21,848 nucleotides of DNA from Pelargonium nanum. Lineage: Eukaryota > Streptophyta > Magnoliopsida > Geraniales > Geraniaceae. This document shows positions 1-7,571 of this stretch, one piece after another (position 1 is the stretch's first letter; the number at the start of each line of letters is the position of its first letter). The stretch covers positions 1-21,848 of the forward strand of contig JAYMTF010001690.1 in assembly GCA_036897485.1 (NCBI GenBank), written 5' to 3'. The notes below the pieces were generated by a model. That model ran no database searches, had not been told where the DNA came from, and was given only the letters and a program-made list of their open reading frames with translations. The translations under genes and the position numbers were made by a program.

Positions 1-196
1 ACATGGCGTCTGCGAGCGGATCGAATACGAGGAGCCAGTAGTGATGATGAATCAACCGAAAGAGCAAACTAATCAAGTTGGATCTGCTGAATATGTGTTT
101 ATTCGATATATGATGCAAGTAAAAAAAAGGATTGAACCACCGTCGATCAAAAAAGACCAACGGTGGTTCAAGAAAAAAACTTGGACGAAGAACTAG
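1..196. other. Left edge, unassigned; possible end of a neighbouring gene
   Basis: This edge is ambiguous. On the + strand the frame starting at base 2 is open for 64 codons to a TAG at 194-196. Its composition is protein-like (it includes CERIEYEEPVVMM and later a Lys-rich end), but I do not recognise it and it has no start inside the window. On the - strand, an ATG at 4-2 is preceded by CT-rich sequence that would make an ordinary plant 5' leader, so a divergent gene beginning just outside the window is equally possible. A perfect 12-bp inverted repeat (132-143 with 160-171) lies inside the stretch. I call no product. Confidence 0.2.
132..171. repeat. Perfect 12-bp inverted repeat, potential hairpin
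   Basis: TTGAACCACCGT at 132-143 is exactly reverse-complemented at 160-171, with a 16-base spacer. Transcribed in either direction it would form a stable stem. It may lie in the untranslated part of a neighbouring transcript or be a small transposon scar. No function is assigned. Confidence 0.7.
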
Positions 197-231
197 AAAA
201 GTGAGCGTGGCTACTTAAGAACAACCACTTT

Positions 232-404
232 ACATGTTAAATACATGTAAAACACGTGTCAAATTGTAATAGGTGGAAAAAGAGTCACATCTTGTGTTTT
301 TAAGCATCTTTGGTCTTCAAAAGGGTGGGGTACTGGGTCCCATCTCGTGTTTGATGTGATCAACGATTAGAATCCAATTTTAGCATTACATGTATTTGAC
401 ATGT
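232..404. repeat. Short palindromic element, possible MITE
   Basis: The 19 bases at 232-250 and the reverse complement of 386-404 match at 18 positions (the only difference faces base 238), giving terminal inverted repeats around about 135 bp. Each arm is itself nearly palindromic, built on two ACATGT motifs. Further weak similarity continues inward. No clear target-site duplication is visible, so mobility is inferred only from the structure. The element lies in the SAMTL promoter region and contains the G-box at 253-258. Confidence 0.4.
253..258. promoter_or_regulatory. G-box CACGTG
   Basis: CACGTG occurs in the context ACACGTGTC, which fits an ABRE/G-box for bZIP or bHLH factors. It lies roughly 450 bp upstream of the likely TATA box of the carrier gene, inside the possible MITE. 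Regulation is inferred from the motif only. Confidence 0.35.
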
Positions 405-672
405 ATGACGGCCGCACGCACGAGTCATTTCTCTTAATTTTATATTGCTTGGGCGGTAAGTCAAAATAGAAGTGGATAAACATTGGAACTTGGAAGAGGT
501 GGTGTCCTACGAGAGGGTCCAGACCCAAAAGCTCAAGTGTCCTCAATCCTACTAGGCTCTTACGTCAGCCTTTATCCACTCATTTTTATTGTAAATCTAA
601 TTTTTAACTCTTTTTTATTGTCAAACTGAAAGAACAAGAAAAAAAATATTATTTTTATTGATTTTTTTTTTT

Positions 673-678
673 TATAAA
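673..678 (+). promoter_or_regulatory. Probable TATA box of the SAMTL-like carrier gene
   Basis: TATAAA follows a T-run and is followed about 30 bp later by CT/CA-rich sequence typical of plant transcription starts (about 700-720). That would give a leader of roughly 550 nt before the ATG at 1257. The assignment rests on position and consensus alone. Confidence 0.45.
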
Positions 679-984
679 ACACAAGGCCTCTGTTCTCCTT
701 TCTCCAGCCACCACAACACCACACCAAAGCTTTGTCCGAAACCAAGCTACACAAATATACTAAAAAAATCGGCAAAAAAAAAAAATTATTAACTCAAACC
801 CTCGATTTTCGCTTTATCCACAATTTTATCACTCGCCAACTCTTCTGCTGCTGCTTCTTCTTCTTCCAAATCTCCATTTCCTATACGTACACTACACTCT
901 CTCACACACACATATACGTATAGTTCTGTGTTTTTTTGGGGGGTTTCGTATCTTCTTCTCCGATTGAAAATTGAAAGGAAAAAA

Positions 985-1029
985 ATGTATACAAATGAAT
1001 ATTTTCCGATTCTCATGCCGTACTTTTAG
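985..1029 (+). other. Upstream ORF of 14 codons in the SAMTL-like leader
   Basis: ATG at 985 opens a frame encoding MYTNEYFPILMPYF, closed by TAG at 1027-1029, about 230 nt before the main start. A second mini-ORF (MRVSLHF) begins at 1145. Both lie between the probable TATA box and the main ATG, so they would be in the mRNA unless removed by a leader intron, which I cannot exclude. They could reduce translation of the main ORF. I do not recognise either peptide as a conserved uORF. Confidence 0.35.
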
Positions 1030-1256
1030 GGTTTCTCGGCACATTTCAGCTTTTTGCTCCTAGAATCGACCGTTTTTTACCGTACAGTTTTCTCAGACAA
1101 GATCTCAGTTTTTTCGCTCTCCTTGTTTGGGATTTTCTGGTTGTATGCGTGTTTCGTTGCATTTCTGATTTTTCTGGTTCTCGTTGGTGAGTATTGATTT
1201 GGGTCTGCAGAGAAGAGAAGTGTGTAGGTGTAAAGATTGTGTTTTCTGTTGGAGTG

Positions 1257-4200
1257 ATGGTGTCTGCAAATGACCCAATTGAGTCGTTTTTCAATTCGAT
1301 TCATGTTGTGAAAGATGCAATTTCGCCGCTCGAATCGGGTATTCGGAGAGCAGCTAAGGATTTCGAGGCTTGCTGGGCTGGTCACAAGGATAGGGGGAGA
1401 AGAGATAGTGTTGAATTGTTCACTCAGTTGAAAGGTTGTGGTGGTCAGTGTGTGGTTACTGATGAGAGGAAGAGAGGGTTGTCTATAAAGGCTCCAATGA
1501 AAGCTTTTTTCGGGATGTTTTCTCCGAATTTGGGGAATGGGAATAGGGTGGAGGTGTCCAAGAAAAAAGGGTCTAAAGAGAGGGATTCGGATTCGGATAA
1601 GGGTAATGATTCTTGTACCAATTGCTTGCAGTTTGCTGTGACTTGGTCTTTGTTGGTAGACGGTTTTGTGCAGGCTTTACCGAGTCCGTTTAAGGGGGGC
1701 AAGAGGCGGGTTCAGAGAACAGGCAGTGAGGAGAAAGCTTGTTTATGTTCTAAGTCCAAGGTTTCATCCGGATTGAAGCAAAGAGAATTGGAGAATCATT
1801 TTCTTAAAGAAAGTTTAAATGAGAAGCAAGTCTCACTTGAATGCTTTATAGGTTTTATATTTGAGCAATTAAATCACAATCTTCAAAAGTTTGATCAGGT
1901 TGTTCAGGAGAGTTTTCACAATAGATCTGGTTCTTCTCCTCAGCCCGCACCTTCCTCCCAATTTGATCATTGGGGTGTAGTGACAAGCGTTTTGGAAGGT
2001 CGAAGAGCAGAGGTAAATGGGTTTTTGAGTAACTTGAGCTTCGCGAGAGTTGGAGGTGTGCCGTCCAGTATTGTTGGAGTTACCTCTTCTGTTAATGAAG
2101 AGGGTGATGATGGCGATGCTGGTGGGAATGACGAAGAAACTGGAGGTAATTCGCCACAGAAAATTGCTGGTGGGATGCTTCTATCAAATGTAGAGCGTTT
2201 GAGATCAACATTATCTACTGTTACATTGGCTGAACTAATTGAGCTTGTACCACAATTGGGTCGATCTTCTAAGGATTATCCAGACAAGAAGAAACTATTC
2301 TCTGTTCAGGATTTCTTTAGATACACAGAGTCTGAAGGTATGATTTCTCAAGTAGCTTTGTCACCAGCGGATTGTTGCTTTAAACTTAGGTTACTGTTAA
2401 ACATATCTATTAATACAAATATCTTGTATGTGATATTTTCAATACTTGATACTTTTGAGTTGCTAAGCTATATTATCAATGAGCATATATATAAGGGTTG
2501 TGTGAATCGGATGTGTTCAGCTATCATCATGAGAAATAACATCACAATGGAAAAAGTGAGTCAGTTTGTGTCGGGTTGAAATTTTATTGTGGAGGCATTG
2601 AGGGTAATTTCATTCTTCTCCTATGTTCCATTTAGATTCAATTTATCGGAAATTTGAGCACATGGCGGTTCATTAGCATGAAACACAGTCGATGAAAGGT
2701 CAAGAACAAGGATAATAGTATTTGGTTGTGTTTTTGGAATATGTTCCCAAATCCTTATGCTGAGAATGCTGCTCTAAATTGAAATTTCATTTTTAGACTT
2801 TAACATTCCTAGGACGCGGAGTGTTGCTTTAGTTAATTTGTTTGTTATGTTTACACAAATCTTGATGACAATTGGCCACATATTTTATGGAATGCATAGT
2901 GAGGAAACAAGCAGTAATTGTTGTTACTTCAGTTGTCATGTGTTTATGATGATATATATTTACATTATAGAATATCTACAAGGTCTGAATTTCTGTACTT
3001 TAGGTGGTGCTGTCTATTGGCTGAATATGGTTCCATAACAAAATATGATTGGGTTCCAATGATGTAAAATCTGGTTTGTGTGTTTTATATGCTCACTCAC
3101 TCTGACCAAGACTAATAACAAATAAATATTGTAAGTGTATTCTTGCTGTATTCTATACACAAGAAGCGTGCAATTGCTTAATAAGAGGAAAATTAAGCTT
3201 TGAATCCATTAAGAAGAATCTAAACTAGTTACATTTTTGAAATTTGATTAGCAAAAAAATGTTGTTTGTCCTTCTTTAGTTTGCCCTTGCTTTGTGAATT
3301 GTGACAAATATTGATCCTTAATTGCAGAAATGCCACTCCCACGTGATTTGAGTGTTCAGTTCCATTGTAATATGACTCTTAAATACTTGTTTCTTTTAAT
3401 AAACTTTTTGAAGTTCAATCTGTAAAACACTGTGTTACTGTAACTGATATGTTACTATTAGTTAACACTCTTTTTGTGGTTATTCAAGTTGAAATGTTAA
3501 GCCTCAGCCTACAGTATTCTGTAAGACTGAAAATAAAATTTGAAATCTAATGATAGCTTTAAAATTTAGGTGATAAAAGAAAGCCTTCATTTTATGAAAA
3601 TAATTGTGCACCTCTGCCGATAGATATCTTTTCATTTCCCTTTTATCTTGTATGATTTAATTATCTTACAAGTTTGTTTCTTAACATTCTTACAGGAAGG
3701 AGGTTTTTTGAGGAGCTGGACAGAGATGGTGATGGCCAAGTAACCATAGAAGATCTTGAGGCTGCAATGAGAAAGAGAAAACTGCCACGAAGATATGCTA
3801 GAGAGTTTATGGGTCGTGCTAGAAGCCACTTATTTTCAAAATCATTTGGTTGGAAACAGTTTCTGTCATTGATGGAGCAGAAGGAGCCAACTATTCTTCG
3901 TGCTTATACTTCTCTCTGTCTAAGCAAGTCTGGGACGCTGAAAAAGAGTGAGATATTAGCTTCGCTAAAAAATGCCGGACTTCCAGCAAATGAAGACAAT
4001 GCTGTTGCCATGATGCGCTTTCTGAATGCAGATACAGAAGAATCTATTTCTTATGGACATTTTCGGAATTTTATGGTTTTGCTACCTTATGAACGACTTC
4101 AAGATGATCCTCGGTAAGTTAACTGCACTCACTCAATCAGAATTGTTTCTAAGATTCATCCCAAGAGTAGATACAATTCATCCCCTCCGGCCCAAAATTA

Positions 4201-6812
4201 GTGTCAACTTTAACTAAAAAAATTATCCCAAAATGAATGTCAACTTTCCTTTTTGGTTAGTTACTTATGCACGAATTACCTACAATATCTCTAATATAAG
4301 TTGGTTAGAACCCTTTTGAGATTGTTGAGACGTAAGCATATGAGGATATAAGGGGGAATGTCGAACTCCAACCCTAACTCATCCTCAATTTTTACTAAAA
4401 TTGGAAAGTGGACTCTCATTTTGAGACAGAGAGAGTACTACTGATGCACTTTTTGGTTCTAGGGGAAGTATATACAGGTGTTCAGATCTAATAGCTTGGC
4501 TATATGATATTAGATAAGAATTGTTTTTTTTTAATCAGAGATATTGTTTGATTCAGTTAGTTATATGGTTCTCCTGTTTTCTTTCCTAGTCATTCATTTT
4601 TATGTACTTGATGGTTTGGACAGTAGCTCTTTTGTTTTTCTCTATAGTTTGAAAAAAAAAAAAAAACAGAATGCTAGGAGATTAGGAGAAATGTAGAAAC
4701 TATTACAGTTGCAAAATACCACTTTTGGCTTTCTTGATGGGACAGCTTTATTAAAATAACCAACTAATAGCTGATTGTAACTTTGTTGTTATTATACAGA
4801 AATATCTGGTTTGAAGCTGCGACTGTTGTTCCTGTTGCACCACCTGTGGAGATACCTGCAGGAAGTGTTTTAAAATCTGCTTTAGCCGGAGGCCTTGCTT
4901 GTGCACTTTCTACTTCTTTATTGCATCCTGTGGATACTATAAAGGTAAAATCTTAAGCTTTATAATGCAATCATTTTCTAGTCATGTACTATTATATTAA
5001 TAGTTGTGGTGTCCCACATATTGAATTTCTCACAAGTACTCACACTGGCCCCTCTTTAAATGTGATCAGACTCGGGTACAAGCATCCACATCGTCCTTCC
5101 CAGAAATAATTTCAAAGATTCCACAAATGGGAGTGCAGGGCTTATACCGCGGTTCAATCCCTGCAATTCTCGGACAATTTACAAGGTTATCTTTGCTGTC
5201 TCTTCCCCCTGGTTTTCTCATATTTCTTCGCCTGTTGAATTCTTAAGTTTGTCACTGATTCTTTCTTTTTACTTTCATAGTCATGGTCTGAGAACTGGGA
5301 TATTTGAAGCAAGCAAGCTCGTGTTAATAAATGTTGCCCCAACACTCCCAGAAATCCAGGTAATTATTACTATATAACTATATACTTGTTATTGACTTGG
5401 AACTTTTTGCGTATCACAAATGGTTATAATTTATGCCGATGGATTTGATTTTCTCACTGTGACATATGTTTAATGTTAGGAATTGAAAGTACACTTTATT
5501 ATCTCATAACATTGAGTTATTGAACTTCCCTTCCATCTTCCTCATCAGCTTTGCTATACTCAACTTAACCATTTCTTACTGACTTGAGTCTTATCTATTT
5601 TAGTATCTATGTAAGTAATAAATTGGTGTTTCTTTCTTATTTTCTTGCTTTACTCCCACTGATTAGAAGATTCTAGATTTGTACGAGTAACACTCGTGTT
5701 TTAGCTTCCTCAGTTCCATGAAACCAACACAATAAAGAAATAGAGAAAGGTCCACTAGTCATCATGTAGATTGCTTTGCTTTCTTTGCTTCCTTACAATT
5801 GGAGCTCTCTCTCTCTCTCTCTCTAGGTTGATTTGCATTGTTGTGTTATGTAGGTGCAATCTTTGGCATCATTCTGTAGCACAGTCTTGGGAACAACAGT
5901 ACGAATCCCCTGTGAAGTGTTAAAGCAGCGGTTACAGGCTGGCATTTTTGACAATGTGGGCGAGGCTATCCTTGGTACTTGGCAACAAGATGGTCTGAAG
6001 GGATTCTTTCGTGGAACTGTTGCTACTCTTTCCAGGGAGGTTCCATTTTATGTTGCTGGCATGGGCCTTTACGCTGAATCTAAAAAGGTATTTTAATTGT
6101 GCACACACACATGCATAACCAGCATATCATTGACACACATTAATTATAATTCCGGGCTCAAAATAAATCAGGTTGATAACACATATTGGTTATGTTTGAT
6201 ATTTATGTAGTATTGATTAAGTTCAAGACTTAGCATTTTCTGTTAAATGATGAAATCTTCATTTGTCTCTATATGTTTTACTAATCCCTAAAAAGGGCGG
6301 CCTAGTGCACGAGTCTCCCACCTTCTTTTACCACTCAAACTCGTGATTTCATGTTAGCAAGCAAACAACCTTAATGTTGTTATGCTAGCGCTCGCAAAGA
6401 TACTTATTCATATATTTCATTGTGGGCAATATTACCAATATATTGACTAGTTTATTCTGGCTTGCAATCTGTCTTAAAGCTTGCCCAGCATCTTTTGCGT
6501 CGGGACCTGGAGCCCTGGGAAACAATAGCTGTCGGGGCTTTGTCCGGAGGGTTTGCTGCTGTTGCAACCACTCCCTTCGACGTGATGAAGACAAGAATGA
6601 TGACTGCTCCACAGGGTCGAGCTGTGTCAATGCAAATGATCGTTTTCTCAATCCTACGTCACCAGGGTCCCCTCGGCCTATTCAAAGGAGCAGTGCCCAG
6701 GTTTTTCTGGATTGCTCCCCTCGGTGCCATGAACTTCGCAGGGTACGAGCTCGCAAGGAAAGCTATGGATAAAAACGCGGAGCTAGTGGCCGATCAGGTG
6801 CCCCAGAAATAG
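1257..6812 (+). CDS. SAMTL: EF-hand mitochondrial-carrier-family protein, SAM transporter-like (SAMTL)
   Basis: Seven exons join in phase: 1257-2337, 3696-4113, 4800-4944, 5070-5185, 5281-5359, 5854-6087 and 6480-6812, giving 801 aa. ATG 1257 is the first in-frame ATG, and MVSANDPIESFFNSI matches the remembered start of Arabidopsis At2g35800. Residues 1-360 are a long family-specific N-terminal region with an acidic Gly/Asp patch near 280-310. An EF-hand loop follows (DRDGDGQVTIED, about 369-380). The C-terminal ~300 residues form a six-helix carrier with three signatures: PVDTIK, PCEVLK and PFDVMK. RIPCEVLKQR in repeat 2 resembles S-adenosylmethionine carriers. The inferred role is Ca2+-responsive solute import, probably SAM, across an organelle inner membrane; published work on the Arabidopsis protein favours plastids, as I recall. 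The next gene downstream on the same strand starts 760 bp away. The last acceptor, TTAAAG at 6479, is weak. The transport substrate is not proven by sequence. Confidence 0.93.
2338..3695 (+). other. Long intron 1 of the SAMTL-like gene
   Basis: This 1358-bp intron has donor G/GTATGA and acceptor TTACAG. It is AT-rich, and I see no transposon, RNA gene or second coding exon in it. The exon 1 frame stays open into the intron for about 80 codons, to a TGA at 2577-2579. Retention would therefore give a product ending before the EF-hand and the carrier domain. Confidence 0.8.
4181..4437. mobile_element. Stowaway-type MITE (Tc1/mariner), in SAMTL intron 2
   Basis: The left end at about 4181-4206 is close to the plant Stowaway terminus CTCCCTCCGTCCCAAAAT. 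The right end at 4411-4437 is its reverse complement with several changes and ends at TA, the usual target dinucleotide. The element is about 257 bp. A subterminal motif, CCCAAAAT followed by TGTCAACTTT, occurs at 4191-4211 and again at 4227-4247 (19 of 21 positions match). It has no coding capacity. The mutated ends indicate an old, inactive copy lying wholly within the intron. Confidence 0.8.
5805..5824. repeat. (CT)10 microsatellite
   Basis: Ten CT units lie in SAMTL intron 5, about 30 bp before the acceptor at 5853. They may strengthen the polypyrimidine tract and are likely to vary in length between individuals. Confidence 0.9.
6290..6395 (+). mobile_element. Truncated Au-like SINE relic, in SAMTL intron 6
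   Basis: AAAAAGGGCGGCCTAGTGCACGAG at the 5' side is a tRNA-type box A region shared with the longer copy at 20008-20180. Box-B-like sequence follows (CTCAAACTCGTGA), then GTTGTTATGCTAGCGCTCGC, matching the usual Au end. The central GGGGTCTGGGGAGGGTC block is missing, so this copy carries an internal deletion. It lies between exons 6 and 7, about 85 bp before the last acceptor. Confidence 0.65.
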
Positions 6813-7571
6813 TTGGCCCGTCAAAACTGTTTTTGTTTTCATGCTGCTGGGAAAGTTTTGAGCTCTGTGTTTTTTTCCACTCCACATTTTTGGTTGCAGC
6901 ATGTGCTTCAACTTTCATCTGCCGACATATCTGCCAGTTTTGTAATGACATTGCAATTTCTGTGATAGTTTCTTTTGCTGTTGTGAACTTTATAAACTCT
7001 GCCATTGATGATGGTGTAAAAAGATGTTCTGGTTTTTAGAAAATCATTGTTATAACATGCAAATCATTTATAGTTATAAATTTATGTTTGTTAGCCAAGA
7101 AATTAGCGGACATGAGTCAGATTGTCATTTGTACCGGGTTTATGGTTTTGATTAACTCAATTTGACGATACTTTTTTGAAATTTGAAGTTTTCAGCGCCG
7201 AAATCATCAATTAAAGACTTGAATTTTCAGGCGTTAGGAACATCAAATCGAAGAACAAGATGATAAAAATAAAAACATATTTTCTTATTATTTTAATTTT
7301 AACGGATTTAGTTAGTTTTTACGGGTTCCCATAGCTAACTTGACGAATTGTACTTATTTCTTGAAAAGTAAATAAAAAGAAAATGAATTGTCGTTCTTTT
7401 CTTGACAAAAAAGTGTAGTTTTACGTGAGTGGAAATCGACCTGTCGTTTTTGTCAAAGATTCTTGGCGTCGTGGCCGTTAATCGTTATCCTCTCATCCGC
7501 CACGACACGAGATAAAGAGGTGGCAACGCTACGAGTCAATTTCTCGTTCTCTCAATCCTAACAGCCGAGAC
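6813..7571. other. Intergenic: SAMTL 3' region and promoter of the AllA-like gene
   Basis: The left part should be the 3' UTR of the carrier gene. The right part carries several TTGAC cores (W-box-like) and leads into a CT-rich leader before ATG 7572. I see no extra gene, transposon or RNA gene. Confidence 0.6.

Noticed and set aside
572-1016. Several 60-80 codon frames in the SAMTL promoter and leader
   Set aside because: They are built from poly-A/T and CT-rich sequence without motifs.
1194-1256. Extra 21 residues ahead of the SAMTL start
   Set aside because: The codon at 1194 is TTG. The first in-frame ATG is 1257, which also matches the family start.
6422-6772. 116-codon frame overlapping the last SAMTL exon
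   Set aside because: It is a shadow in another frame. The carrier frame carries PFDVMK and the family C-terminus.
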